This document shows positions 36,111 to 49,000 of a stretch of 64,000 bases of DNA, piece by piece. The stretch's first letter is position 1. The number at the start of each line of letters is the position of its first letter. The notes under the pieces are model-generated. The model made no database searches, was not told the DNA's origin, and saw only the letters and a list, made by a program, of their open reading frames with translations. Where the stretch lies: positions 70,575,618-70,639,617 of the forward strand of contig CM049317.1 of assembly GCA_026874595.1 (NCBI GenBank), given 5' to 3'. Both the position numbers and the translations under genes were made by a program. This DNA is from Sipunculus nudus. Taxonomy: Eukaryota > Annelida > Sipuncula > Golfingiida > Sipunculidae.

Positions 36111-37490
36111 TTAGTTGTTCGAACGATCTCAGTTTATGAAAGACTAGTTTCCTGTGGAGGTAGTGGAATAATACTCATACGGATGACGATTTTCTGTTCA
36201 CTTTTTCCAGCCATACTTCATAAACATAGCAAACCTAAAATACGCTCAATATGCAGCGATTACGCTCTGCTCAACCATTCGCTACACTAACCGCTGCAGA
36301 AAACTGCGATTGCCAATCAATTGTGAGGATTTGGAAGGTGATGCAATGTATTAGAAATGTGAACTTAAAGAAACGCCATGGAAAAAAATTAGAAATGTTT
36401 ATTTGCAGGGACATTGATAAATCATCATTCACGTCTTCCTGACATAATCTTCCATCAATAACAGTTCGGATATCATGGGAGACAATTTGCAAGATATAAA
36501 CATCACCTTGTGTTGATACTGCAACCATTAACTATTTGCAAATATATGGCCCCCATCAAACGGGAGGGCAGACGCTGGAGGATTGCAAATATTTAAAAAA
36601 AAATCAATAATGGGTGTTCTAACACAATAAAGCCTCCATTGGAGCAAGAACATGGTTAAATTCAGATTCAAATATTTTGGAGGGTCGCTTTAAATTTCAA
36701 AACTACAAATATAATTCAAAACTTCATTGTACTGAATCCAATTAAAATAGTTCCCACAAGTTTATATGGACTCTATATATATATATATATATATGACTCT
36801 ATATATTATATGATGATCTGCCAAACGACTGATATCTATACTTTTTAAACAATTGAGTTATTCCAAGCTTACCATGAAAACAAGCATTTAACGCTCATAC
36901 AGCAGAGAAATATCCCGTTTCTTGCAGGTTAAATTGGGATTAAGGGATAATTTCCTACTTTTTAGTTAAATATTACCTATATTCAGAAAATATATTTCAA
37001 CTATAAACTGGTTTTAGTAAAAGCTGAAAACTGTCTTAGAAAATTTTGAGAACCTTTCTATAATTTTCCATAGAATGACAACCGGTGTGAAAGTCAGAAT
37101 ATGACAATGAACAATGACCTTACTTTCAAAATTTTATTGCGCTGATTTGATTTCAAAATGCAAGGTTTGACATAGGACAACTTGGAAACACTTTGACCTA
37201 AGCGTGTTAGCCCAGCGTACCATTTTGGCACGCCGCCAGGCACTAGAAGCCGGGTTCCAACTGACGCGTGGCTAGTAATGGTTCAGTAGTAATCAGGTGC
37301 AAAAACGATGTCCGCAAAGCATTCAGTCTGCAGTCAGTCTTACATCTGTCCTTACATCATTTGTTTGAAACCAGGGATTGGATTACGTTGATACGACAAG
37401 GTAGAGTACATACAAGCTTATTCCTACTCTGATAAAGTAATAATTAAAACAAGTATTTAATATGTTGACCAAATTTACAACAAACAAGTA

Positions 37491-38356
37491 CAGTAAAACG
37501 CCTGCGAAGGGCCACGCCTCCATAACGGTCAATACGTCTATAACGGTCAGATTTTCTGGTCCCGAATTTTCGACGGTTATATTTCATAATCCTTTTGTTG
37601 TCAATTACGGTCACTCCTCTATTCCGTATTACGGCCAGGTCTCTCGGTTCCGCAGGCCGGGAAACGCCTCAATTACGGTCAAGGGCAGTGACTCCGTGAC
37701 ATGGGCTCAACAAATCGAGCGGCCACTTCTGACCTCAATATCATTACCCAAGTGTCCGCTCTCACATATTCTGTCTGTTAATGAGTTCCTGGATAAAGGT
37801 AAGCACTCGACCGTGACTGTATTGTTAGACACTAAGCCAGCGTCGAACTACCCCACTCAGCCTCATTAGTATGCACAATAGTACGGCATGTGTTCCCACA
37901 TGCGTGTATGATTGGGAATCAGTCGTGCGAGCCGGATCATAATCAGGGTGTTTGTCATATAATTAACGAACGACAACCAGCGAGTCCCGATGATTATGTC
38001 ATCAGAAAAACGTTAGGCAAACTGCGGATCTTTAAACTCTCTTTCTTTAATGTCCTTGTGAACACGTACATCAAAAGAAAGTAATGCGGCAAACATCGCA
38101 CAATTTACTCATATTTGAATAATTATGAATGCAAAATAAAGATTGCTACATGTATAAAATATTTTTTTATTGATAACAGTAATTATACTAATACTCTGTA
38201 TATACGTTTATTTTTTTATTGTATTCAAGATTTGAACTTAGTTTCGTGTTACATTTTAACCCCCCTTTCCTTGTCAGGTCCTGTATAACGGCCACTCCTG
38301 TATTATAGCCACTTTCATCCAGTCCCGATGGTGACGGTAATACAGGCATTATACTG
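37491..38356 (+). mobile_element. Pogo/Tigger-like DNA transposon, non-autonomous, 866 bp
   Basis: Bounded by TA on both sides (37,489-37,490 and 38,357-38,358). The left end CAGTAAAACGCCTGCGAAGG and the complement of the right end CAGTATAATGCCTGTATTAC form imperfect inverted repeats. Sub-terminal 'ATAACGGTCA' blocks recur inside both ends. Units 1 (about 9,395) and 2 (about 25,205) show the empty site with sequence running through. The plus-strand open frame over its left half encodes terminal-repeat sequence. No intact transposase or DDE triad was seen; a short frame at 37,890-38,084 could be a remnant. Confidence 0.72.
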
Positions 38357-39439
38357 TATATTGAGCAGTATTTATTGACTTTATTGCCGTTGATAATGAT
38401 TTAAGGCCTAATATAACTAGAACTTAATCTATAATTTACTAAAATTCCTTAATTTATTTGTTTAAAAAAAGCAAAGGCTGAGCACATATTATTAGTGGCT
38501 TATCAACTCTTATTTTGAGCAACTGTAACACAAACAATCTCTCAGTTTCTTCTGGTCCTCCTATCGCGCAGGTGGATAATTTCTCTTTCCCATCCTTTCA
38601 TCTTCTACAAATTTGTTTAACAAATCAAGGTGGCATTAGTGACAAACGGCTACAAGGGCCAGTAACACCGTAATTTGAACACACTGCCAAATTATATATT
38701 GATGCTTGTTTGGTATTATATAAGGGTAGTTGGTGGTCCACACATTTAAATATGAAAATCTCTTTGAATTGGAAATATTTTATTTCTGTATACCTATTAC
38801 AATGTTAATTAACTGGTTTGCTATGGGTATTAAGCGGAATTTGAAAATACCAATCATAATAAATTTGAGGTAGAAACAAAATACCGTTCAAATTGTTGGG
38901 TAATTGGCTCATCTGTATTGTGTTATATTAAATAAGCTATGTCTGGGTTCTGCAACACCTTTACTTTTGCTATATACATGTTGTATTGGGAACGCTCGAG
39001 CCACCAGTGATGTTGTTCAAGGCGATTATTCTGATACTTCTGGCTATGCCAATACCAATAAAGTGTGGCAATACCAAGGAAAAGAGTAAGTATTCAATTG
39101 GTAAACACGTTTTCCTAATTTTTTTTATCAATGTTGTCTTAAAAATATTTTGCTCTCATAGTTTTACATAATATTTGGTTCTCTCTTTTTGAAGCTGAAT
39201 TTGTATTCATAGACTTTTGTATGAATAAAAATCGCAAGGACGCTCAGAGGCACAGAGTCTTCAATAGCTTTGTGTGCTTTCATATCCACATGAGTGTAAT
39301 TTGCCACATGTATTATAAATGGAATCCCTATTCAACATATATATCCTTTTAAATATACACAGATAACAAGAAATTAAATGTTGCATAGTGGTATACTATA
39401 TAAAATGTTACTCTGTGTTAAGAAATGCACAAAATGTAT

Positions 39440-39890
39440 GGGCGACTAATCTGTTTATTTCAAACATACCTTCTTTGTTAAATGAATATACAAAATTATG
39501 TGTATTTAGTATTTACAGAAATTTTTCAGTATATTTGTCACGAATGTCTCTATATAGATGTCATTCAAATAGAACATGAAATTCATCTTCAATTTTGTTA
39601 TAGCAATAATTTATACTGTACTGACACATCCTCTCCAGATTCTGTTGATAATACCATTTTTCAGTGTTTCCTAATGGTTTCCCATGTCAAAAACCATAAC
39701 TTTTGTCTTTTGCAAATATTCCCTCATACCATACACAGTAAACAATTTCAGTAACTTCTTGATTTGCTGTTAAAGTCTTCCCACTGTATCACTAAAATTG
39801 ACCAAATCATCTTTATACATTAAAGTCATAATGTTAGGGAGATTTTCACCTATAAATATACCATGACAATTTTCATCATTGATCAATATA
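39440..39890 (-). mobile_element. LINE reverse transcriptase remnant in P3 intron 1
   Basis: Diverged copy of 26,500-26,890. The minus strand reads NIMTLMYKDDLVNFSDTVGRL with the catalytic box changed from YADD to YKDD. Shared flanks show common descent with the P2 intron. Confidence 0.6.
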
Positions 39891-40413
39891 TGAAATGGGC
39901 CTTCCATAGGTAGAAGATTATAAGCAAAGCAAACAATACTGAGCGACTTACAAATCTTGTAATCTCTGCCTGGAAGAGAAATTTTTTTATAATATACGAC
40001 CCTCTATTGTCAACACCAAACAAAAATAACGAACTCACAAGCACCTGGACCACTAAATAATTGGTTGAAGAAGAGTGAGGATCTTCAGCCCTTACGATTC
40101 CCCGTTGTAAAACCCATGTAGGTTAAAGTCTTGAACTATATATATATATATAAACATTATATATTTCTCTCTTTCGGAGATGTATAGCTATGCTGGTTCA
40201 TTATACATCTTGAAATGCTATGAATTTTCCGTAATATGTCATCTGATACTCGTACATTTAAATTTTTGCTCTTAGAGTAATATGATATGAAGAATGTTTA
40301 TGGATTATGTTTGGGAACCAGGTTACTTGAACAATTAAACAATCTTAAACAAGCTATTTTTTTGGCAATGCAGAGGTTGAGGTATTGAGTGTTGTTTGCA
40401 CTTTTCTCATATA

Positions 40414-40820
40414 CAGTGAAACCTCGTTATGTCAAAGTCGAAGGGACTGGTGAATTTACTTCGACACAACCGGAGTTCGAGACAATCTGTGTTCATTATA
40501 TTCAACCTTCTTCAGCCGTGATTATTATCGATATATACTGCACATGTATAGGGTCTATATAATATAGTTCTCAAAAAATATTTGCGTGAATCCATTAGAT
40601 TTCTTCTTGTTATTTCCTTTCATTTTTTTTTATTTTGTTGAAACGATATCTTTTAGGGGCATAGAATTTCAAATTAAAACAGAAAAAAGTGAGCCCTGAT
40701 ATAGAGATTGAACGAGGTTTATATAGTCTTCACATAAAGCTTACGCTTAGCAGGCCGAGACGCCCTAGCAAACAGGACACGAACAATATATTTATTGTAA
40801 ACGAACAATATATTTATTGT
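40414..40820 (+). mobile_element. Pogo/Tigger-like end fragment
   Basis: After TA at 40,412 the sequence begins CAGTGAAACCTCGTTATGTC, a typical pogo/Tigger terminal start. The paralogous P2 intron has other sequence here from the same point. No matching right inverted repeat is seen. At 40,782-40,826 a 22-bp unit (GAACAATATATTTATTGTAAAC) is present twice. Probably a truncated element. Confidence 0.45.
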
Positions 40821-41305
40821 AAACAGCAAATTATTGAAACATATTTTTAATGGCAATTGCGTGATAAAATATTAGTTCCTAGAGGACAATAAGACATTAA
40901 CCTATCTTACTACGAGGGAAAATTACTGTCCTCGCGGAAAATTTATGAAATATTTTTAATATCCAAGAAAAAGGTGTATTTTTTTATACCCCTCCACCAG
41001 TTCATTAGGACCAAGGTTTTTCTCACCTGCACGAACAAATGAAATGAACAGATGCTGAATGTAAGGTAAAGCAATAAAGTAGGAACATGTTATCTTTATT
41101 GTGATTTAAATATCAGAAACGAAGGTTGCATAGGGCGCATAGGTACACGTGAACTCTGGTAATTTAACGTTTGGGTGATCACATAAGCTTGCGTCACTCG
41201 TTAACCTGAGCCGTGTGCATTTCAATAACAGAGGATCAGTTGGTTTATGGCCTGCGCCTCGTGCGGGACTTTGCACCTATTTCATTTTGAAGTCTAAATA
41301 AATGA

Positions 41306-41860
41306 AGAGTAAATTTAGTTCCACCTGTGTTTGAAGATCAGGTATTAAATGACTGTAATGGCACTCAACTGTTAATGAGAGGCACAACGCGTAAACCAAA
41401 GCTAGAATATCTTACCATTGAAGATTGGTGTTTAGCAAATTCGAGAATCATGAATTTGGTGATTGTAAATGGAGAGTTAAACGAGCAATTGATCAAAGAA
41501 TATTTGTCATATACAGTTAAAGTCTGTGAGCTTTTAAGAAAATATGAGTGGGTCTCAGTACAGCATTTTGATAAGGAATATAGGCATATGCAGGGCCGGT
41601 ATAAATTTAGGTGGGGTACTGATGCACCTCATCTGTTTAACGTACATCTGGTGCGGAAGTCTGAGTACGCGCAGCTTAACAGCGTCAGGAGTAGACCGAC
41701 ATATAAGAGAGCAGAAGGTAACAGAGAAATCTGTAGGTTATATAACAGTGAACGGGGATGTTGGTAGGGAGATTCCTGAAAATACAGGCATGTGTGTAGT
41801 GCTCAAGGTTGCCAGCAGGCTCACACCCGAATGGCTCATGTAGCCCCCTCCCCCTCATCT
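41306..41860 (+). pseudogene. Gag-like remnant with zinc-knuckle region
   Basis: Open frame 41,306-41,767 (VNLVPPVFEDQVLNDCNGTQ ... EYLTIEDWCLANSRIMNLVI ... EICRLYNSERGCW), then two stops in the same frame, then KYRHVCSAQGCQQAHTRMAH. Cys and His spacing (C-x8-C ... H-x-C-x5-C-x4-H) matches the Cys/His region preceding reverse transcriptase in DIRS-like elements. The stops make it non-functional. Confidence 0.5.
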
Positions 41861-42048
41861 GCTCGAATGGCGTCAGCGCCACCTAGTGGCGATGTGCAGT
41901 GTTGACCCAATGTGGATGACACGACAGCGAAATCAACGCTTGATATAAAAGTGTGGAAGCAAGAGCCGAGAAATGATTCAGACAGAGACTTTCTTTTGAC
42001 CGGAATTGAGCAGGGGTTTTCACATAATAGATAAGTATACTAAAATAG

Positions 42049-42432
42049 TGGAACGCGGAATTCAGGAATCATAAGTCTGCAATAGATATTCACGTTAGGG
42101 ATCAAGCTGAAAAGCTCATTATTAGAGAGATTAATTTAGGTAACTTTGTAATCACGAGTGAAAAGCCAACTATTATTAGTCCTTTAGGGAGTGTACCTAA
42201 AGCCGACGGCGGTATTCGTCTGATCCACGATTGTAGCCTCCCGAGAGAAAACAATTTGAATTCTTACGCGCCAATATGTGAGAAACAATCCTATGAATCT
42301 GTTGATACTGCAGTGTCGCTGATTAAACCAAGAGCGTTCCTCGCAAAAATTGACATAAAGTCCGCGTTCCGTAATGTGCCAATCAACACGTACTCACAAC
42401 AAGCAACTGGTCTCCAGTGGGTGTTTAAAAAT
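42049..42432 (+). pseudogene. DIRS-like reverse transcriptase, N-terminal part
   Basis: Open frame with KLIIREINLGNFVI, SPLGSVPKADGGIRLIHDCS, LNSYAPICEKQSYESVDTAV and FLAKIDIKSAFRNVPI. These are the first conserved reverse-transcriptase blocks, including the first catalytic Asp in KID. The element is cut directly after GLQWVFKN, before the YxDD box, so no enzyme can be made. The frame runs on 30 bp into flanking intron by chance. Confidence 0.65.
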
Positions 42433-42443
42433 CTGAATGTAAG

Positions 42444-44400
42444 ATGCCAGATAAATGAATGAATCCTGATATCATATGAACATTTTTTTGCTCATGTACA
42501 TTATAGGAAATTGTTCCGAATAGGGCAATTTAATATAAACTCATCAATCCTATAATCAATTTGTGCTGTCATACATTTGTCAAAATATGCAAATAATCTT
42601 TCGTAAAAATGAACAGTTTGACTTTGTCCAAGAGTGAAGGGAATTAACAACACACCAGAATAAGAAGAAGGCCCTAGAAAAAATAACGTGAAATCTGTAC
42701 ATGTATTTGTTTTAAATTGTTGCAACATATTACTTTCATTATATTAACTGATACTGAAATAAAGAAAAAAAAAATTCATGATGATCTTTGAAAATAGTGT
42801 GAGGCATTTGTTGGGCATCTTTATAAATAAAGGAAGGAAAGGAAAAAAATGAGCTGTTACACAATGTGATTTAATTTACTGTTATATGTATGGGTAAAAC
42901 AAGGTAACTCCTATGATTTATAAAGAACATATAACACATTAACATTACAAAAAAACCCACACATAATACCAAGTGAAGTAGGGAAGTAAAGTGTACGGAC
43001 GTAACATCTCAGTGAAACCCTTTCTGCAAAATACCTGTATTACACTAAAGAATCAAAGGAATTAACGTAACACTAAGTTGTTCATTTATTACCTACTTGT
43101 ACTTTAACTTTAAAACAAATTGATATTGTATGAGAAAATTTATAATTTTTCTAAATGTAATTGTCTCATTTTGTTTTTTGCCTAGTTTTGTCCCAAGTTG
43201 TTTTACTGACTCCGAACTGAAAGCAATTTAACAGTTTACGTTATGTTTGTCCATTTTGAATTACTAAGCATTATCCTCGATAAAAAGATAACAAATACTG
43301 TCCTTGAATTGTTCAATTTTTGTATATATTTTCCAATATCATCTATAGCCCCGACACGTTTTTTGCTTTGCTTGATACTTTCCTGTTGCATACGGATACT
43401 TTAACATAGTCTATAGTTGCTTTAAAGAAATTTGCAGAACGTTTGTACAGCTCATCTCATGTTAAATAATCATCTAACATTGATCATTTTATATATTTCT
43501 CGCCCTTTTACCGGCATCCTATAGCACTTTTCATTAACACATTTGGTTATATTTTTGCTCAATTCGTTAATAACTAATTGTTTATCTTGCTATAATTGGT
43601 ATTATCATTAATATTTTTAATATATTTCGGCAAAGAAGATGGAAGAGCGTTCTTTGATATTCATATGAATTGATATTACAGGAGAATTTTAATTTCAAAC
43701 ATCTAAATTTGTGTCCACTCTCATGCACAAATTTTTCAAATCTGTTACCCCTCTCTGTATCAGATTTTTCTTATAACCAACTATATCACCGATTTCAATA
43801 TTGAATGAAACCATAATGGTTCTCTTTTGTAGCAGTTACACAAATTATGTAAAATATCTTGACACACACTAAAAATGTAGGGGCCTCCTATCCAACCAAA
43901 AGAAAACTTGCCTTACAAAGCCTTTTGCAAAGGGTAAACTCTTTCTGCCTGCTCCGAAGAAATCCACCTTAGTTAGTATATACGTAATATATTGTAACAG
44001 AAGCGTATGCAAGCGACATCAACATGTTACATTTTTTTAAACAAGACATTAGATGAAAATAGACGAAAAAATATGTTACACTTTTGTTCTCATGCTTTCG
44101 TTAAATTTCAAAACATGAATACTGGTAATATAGGAACACAAACTATAACAGTCTGACAAAAACTGTTATCTTTATTGCGATATACCATGGCTAGCTTTGG
44201 TGTACTTAGTTTGGTCTGCTTTGTGACCTGTCTCCACTTACCTAGTTTCTTACAGCTCTCAAGTGAGCGTTTTAGATCAGAAAGATCTTCCTTGCCTTAT
44301 GGTCAAGCCCAGTTACAGGGCAATATAAGGGGTGTTCCATTATTTTTTATGAATTACCTGACTTTTTAAATGGTAAAATTGGAATTTTGAAATGTTAAAC
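42444..44400. other. P3 intron 1, right part (matches 28,000-29,940)
   Basis: Co-linear with the P2 intron. Minus-strand pieces such as NITKCVNEKCYRMPVKGREI suggest an old retroelement frame with many stops. No host exon seen. Confidence 0.4.
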
Positions 44401-45025
44401 TGTGTGTTTTTATTTTTCATGAAGCCCTGAAATACAGTGAAGTCAGTCAAGTGAACAAGGATTTTATAAAGAGATTTAGGGATGGCGATTTTGCTGGGAT
44501 TCTTCAATATGACTATATGCCCGACGCATATCTAATTCCTCCACATTCTCCTATGACCAGGGGAAAAGGCCAGAATGACTGTAACATTATTACTTCAGTA
44601 GGACACAATGAACACTCTTTGTAACAAGGGTCGGGTTTAATATAACCGAAATATCGAAAACAATATATTGGTCTGTTCATTTAAGGGAAGCTCTTAAATT
44701 TAAAAGGATTAATGACTATTTTAAAATATTCTTTTACTTAATTCTTGAAAAAATACCAAGCATAATCTAGAAATCGGATTCATCATTCTGAGTGTAGGCT
44801 TTGGTGGAAGCAGAGGCTTAGGTTCGCAATCATAACAAATCAAGTACTACATTACCATGTAGCACTTAACCTATTCATTTGTCATGCGTTGTTTGTAGAT
44901 GGAATGATGGCTTACTTGATACAGACGAACAAAGCTGGCGTGGAAACCTGGCCATTACAAAACAGTTTTGTCGATCTAGAAAGCGACGTGGCAATCCAGG
45001 TCCTTCGTCCTGAGGAAAAAGCCGC

Positions 45026-45492
45026 CGATGGAAGCTTTGTGGAGGGCGACAAGTAAGTCATTTAGCCGCTCCGATGGTAGCACTGTAAAGGCCGAAAGGT
45101 AAGTCATTTAGCCGCTCTGATGGTAGCATTGTGGGGACCGACAAGTGAGTCACTAAGCCGCTCCGATTGTAGAATTGTGGAGGCCGACAAGTAAGTCATT
45201 TAGTCGCGAACGATGGTAGGATAATGGAGGCCGACAAGTAAGTCATTTAGCCGCTCCGAAGGTAGCATTGTGGAGACCGACAAGTAAGTCACTTAGCAGC
45301 TCCCATGGTATCATTGTGGAGATCGGCAAGTAAGTCATTTAGCTGCTAACGATGGTAGAATTATAAGGGCCGGCGAGTATTTTATTTAGCCGCTATCGAT
45401 GGTAGAATTATGGCGTCTGATAAGTAAGTCATTTATCCGCTGTCGATAGTAGCATTGGGAAGGCCGAAAAGTAAGACATTTAACCGCTGTCG
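45026..45492 (+). repeat. Splice-donor minisatellite, P3 copy (10 units)
   Basis: Ten units of the same 46-47 bp repeat, first unit inside exon 3 of P3. By eye at least six keep GTAAGT after (G/A)ACAA or similar. Same position and orientation as in P2. Confidence 0.85.
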
Positions 45493-46079
45493 ATGAATGT
45501 CTATTTACACGATTTGTAATTTTATTAGATCTAACTTTGATATGAATGGTTACCCTTCAACGGACACACTGAAGGTTTCCCACGCTATATGGTGCAAATA
45601 ACCCATGATGATTTCTATGCATTGGCAAAGAAGGTTAAGACAGTCTATTGGTTGGTACGCATTTACTGAATTGTGCGCTTTGATTAATTTAAAATGCAGG
45701 AAATCCATGCTTTTATGATGGGACAGGAGGTTTCATAAACTTAAATAATCTTGAAGAAGCTATGAATTTTCTGTTATCTCTAATCTGTTACTGGTATGAT
45801 TTACATTTTGCACATTTGTAATTGGATATGCAGACAGTTTATTAATTTTTGGTGTTGGAACAAGGTTTATAAAACAATAATACAATCTTGAAGAAGCTAA
45901 TTTTTTTTGGTTTTACAGTTATTGTATGTTTTGTGCACTTTTGTTATATACTTTTTAAAGTGCACATACGCTTCTCTTTTGTATATACTATGTACACTGT
46001 CTTAAAACTCGTAATAGATTTGAATCAAGAAGATCAACTGAGAAAAAAATTAATATAACTGCATTTGATTACTTTCTAA

Positions 46080-49000
46080 TATATTACATTAAAGTAGTAC
46101 ATCATTGGTGAATCCAATAGACCATATAGACTTTTTCATCAATCCATGCCGTGTCATCTTTCCTTAACATCTAATTAAAGTATCCAAGTTCTTGTCCTAT
46201 GACCTATTTTGAACTTGATTCCTCTATATTCGGGAGAAAGAAGTCAGATGATATGATGTATTTGCTGATAGGATGAACGGGACCAATATGGATAAACAAA
46301 ATTAAAGCACACACGTATTTACTTCCTTAACGTCTCCAATACCGTTTTATATCGGTGAAATAACCTATAGAACAAATATAATTTTCTTCACAAATTTATG
46401 TACCCATTGAATCCAAAATATATCTGCAATTATAGATTACCATTTTGACCAACGACAATCTCAAAGGTTAGTTGTATTTTGATCAATAACGATATGAGAT
46501 GCACAAGCAGAACTGCCATTTCCTCAAAGGTCTGATATCAACATAAAATGAAAGGGTGTGGTGTTACAAATGTATTGCCTGCGATAAAATCGTCTGAAAT
46601 ATTTCCCGCATTGTGAGCCCTCGTTTTCAGCAGGTTAATGAAAAATGAACATGTGGGCTCTTAATAATTTAAAATAGGCAAGATTTATGAAAAGCTAAAC
46701 CTTAACGATGCTCACATATGTGATATTCTGTTTGTAGGTGTCATCAGGTGTTTATTCATTTAATATATTTACTAGCTGACAATACGTCTGTGAAATATGA
46801 GCCTGCAACAAAGTAATTGCCACCAAAAGGCTTATTTGAACAGAGTTTTACAGAAGAGACCTTTTACCAGAGGATCCTGTCTGAAAGACCATCCGTCTAA
46901 TAAGCCCACCTGTAGGTTAAGACCACCCTTGAGTGAGCCCAATGCATTCAGATTGGTTAAACCTTGCCTTTCTTATGAGACCAGTGAATTGAGACTACTT
47001 TTGGCCTGTTCCACTCGTAGAATGATTACACAGGTTTTAATACATTTGGTCCTAAATATTAACTAGATTGCAAAAGTGGCGCGTATTCAAGCTATGCAGC
47101 GAGATTTGTCTATTCCCTTGTTGTCCTACAATATCTTTCAAATATTTTGAAACGAAATTGTTAAAATTGTCTGGAAATGCGAATAAACGACCACAAAATA
47201 TTATTATTAGAATACGAATCGATTACATGTTGCATATTGTGGAATATGTGTCGGTTTTTGTTTGATTATCGCGTGTCACAGGAAGGTAATCTGCACCATA
47301 AAGTTCCAAAGAAAAGACAGGACTCTTTTCCCCGAATTTAATGTTAATAAAATCGTTCATGCAATATATCTGTCTTTAAACTGGTTTTTATGGCTGGTGC
47401 AATTTTGGAATAGGCCGTTCAAGTCTTTTATTCCTGCAGCAAAGAAATATATTTACAGTCTTTATGGGAGTTTTATTTTCTTTGATTCACCTCAAATTTC
47501 GACACTATGGTCTTGATAATTCGAAACAAGTGACCTATGGGTGATGAAGTACAGCTGACCAGCATGCCAATTTAGCCTTACATTTACAATAAGAATCATC
47601 ATCGGAGACTAATATGGAGAGTTACTTTAGATGTGAGCTGGACCTTTGACCCTCTGGCACCACAGTCGACAGGAATTGTCCCTGTGATTGGTCCCACATG
47701 TGCAGACAGAATACACTCAAGACTGGTTTATACATGTTTTACAAGAGAAGATTAAGATCACTTGAGTGAAACATTTTTTCGATAAAATGCCGGTAAAAAA
47801 TATGTTATCATGTTCATAGGAAATTCTAGATCAAGTAGTAATTCTAGATTCTAGTAGATCAAGGTCAAGTCAAGGCGGGAACAATTGTCTTCAAATTTGA
47901 AGAACAAAATTTGCAGTGCTACTAAAGTTGAAGAGGTCATTATAACGAAGATTTAAACACCAATGGCAATGATGGATGATGGGACTAAAAACAATACTCC
48001 CCCCCCCCCGGAGGAGGAGAGGGGGCATAATAAATACTCCGGATTTAAGGAAACTAAATGAGTCTTGAGCTGAAAAAATCGACGCCTTCGCTTTAATATG
48101 GCAACCTAAAGAATATTAGCAAAAAATGCATGAAAAATATGAAAAAAAACAGATGGTGCCGCTAGTCTCCTGGAACTGATAAAACTAGTCATAGTCTTTA
48201 AGGACATTAGATGAAACCACAACTAAGAAACCGACACCTTTCTGTAATTTGACAATCTAAAAAATCTAAGTAAACAATGCGTGAAAATTAGAACGAATAC
48301 AGATTGTGATGCAGTCTTCCAGAAATGATAATACAAGTTATGATTATTTAAGGTATGAGATTTCAGGGTACTGATGATAATACAGTTAGGAAACTGACAC
48401 ATTTTCTGTAATTTGACAGAAAATATCTTTTAGCAACCTGATTTTTACAACAAATCCACGGAGGCCTATCTTTAGATATCCGAACATTGGTTTGTATTCT
48501 ACTTTATTTCAGTGGTGCAACATCACACCCATAACCTGGAGAATATAGGTCCCAGTGACCTCAATTCAGGCCTGCAAGGAGATCTTGTTACGGCCTATAA
48601 GACTGATCACCGTTCATGACCTTAGCCCTTACGGTTACAATTTAGTCTACGCATATGAACGGACAGACGGCCGGACGGAAGAATGGAACCCAAATTATTC
48701 GAAAACAGTGAATAATCATTATGTTTGTAAACGCCTTTTTTCTCATTTAAGAAAAAAAAATAGTCAGTCTGTTCCAAATTCACCTAAAACTGAACGAATA
48801 CACTGTGCCATATTTCGATTTTGGGTCTTGAAAATTTGGAAATTGCAAATTATGTGTATTCCTTAACAGCATAGAATATATATATGCGAAATGTTTTTTA
48901 CATATTTTTAAGTGTGGAACAGTCAAGTGAGAAAATGAAGTATGTAATATTATATGTATAAGCTTTCTAACTTACTTGTGGAATATATGCCATAAGCGAG

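Larger units (their letters stand above)
34258..39009. promoter_or_regulatory. Divergent intergenic region of unit 3 (M3/P3)
   Basis: Co-linear with the other M/P spacers and including the GGCCTCCCGGCTTTGAGTCC block (34,845-34,864). It differs by a roughly 450-bp insertion (about 35,650-36,110), a TA tract (36,774-36,794) and a pogo-like element (37,491-38,356). The TATA-like CTATATACATG precedes the P3 start; the AG present in unit 2 is lost. No gene in it. Confidence 0.45.
41055..42443 (+). mobile_element. DIRS-like (tyrosine-recombinase type) retroelement fragment with 11-bp direct repeats
   Basis: The 1,367-bp insert (41,066-42,432) is flanked by CTGAATGTAAG at 41,055-41,065 and 42,433-42,443. 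The P2 intron shows the uninterrupted site near 27,985. It has a gag-like frame and a reverse-transcriptase start (see next entries) but stops before the catalytic YxDD box and has no recombinase. DIRS-like assignment rests on the 'PKADGGIRLIHDCSLP' and 'KIDIKSAFRNVPI' motifs. Target duplications are not usual for DIRS elements, so it may have been inserted by another machinery. Confidence 0.65.
39010..45601 (+). pseudogene. P3: P-type secreted NTF2-like gene, splice-defective
   Basis: Exon 1 (39,010-39,085) encodes MLFKAIILILLAMPIPIKCG and has a perfect donor GTAAGT. Exon 2 (44,425-44,568, 144 nt) reads LKYSEVSQVNKDFIKRFRDG and YDYMPDAYLIPPHSPMTR; its donor GT has become GC (GCCAGA). Exon 3 (44,899-45,052, 154 nt) reads DGMMAYLIQTNKAGVETW and SDVAIQVLRPEEKAADGSFV, donor GTAAGT. 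Exon 4 (45,552-45,601) has lost its acceptor and first seven or so codons by a deletion of about 40 bp, but keeps PSTDTLKVSHAIWCK and TAA. All remaining codons are open, so inactivation looks recent and due to splice sites. Its exon 2 is closest to the consensus of the family. Confidence 0.65.

Noticed and set aside
37462-37869. 135-residue plus-strand open frame, longest but one in the window
   Set aside because: It runs over the terminal and sub-terminal repeats of the pogo-like element; repeated 'ITV' motifs come from the 'ATAACGGTCA' blocks, not from a protein family.
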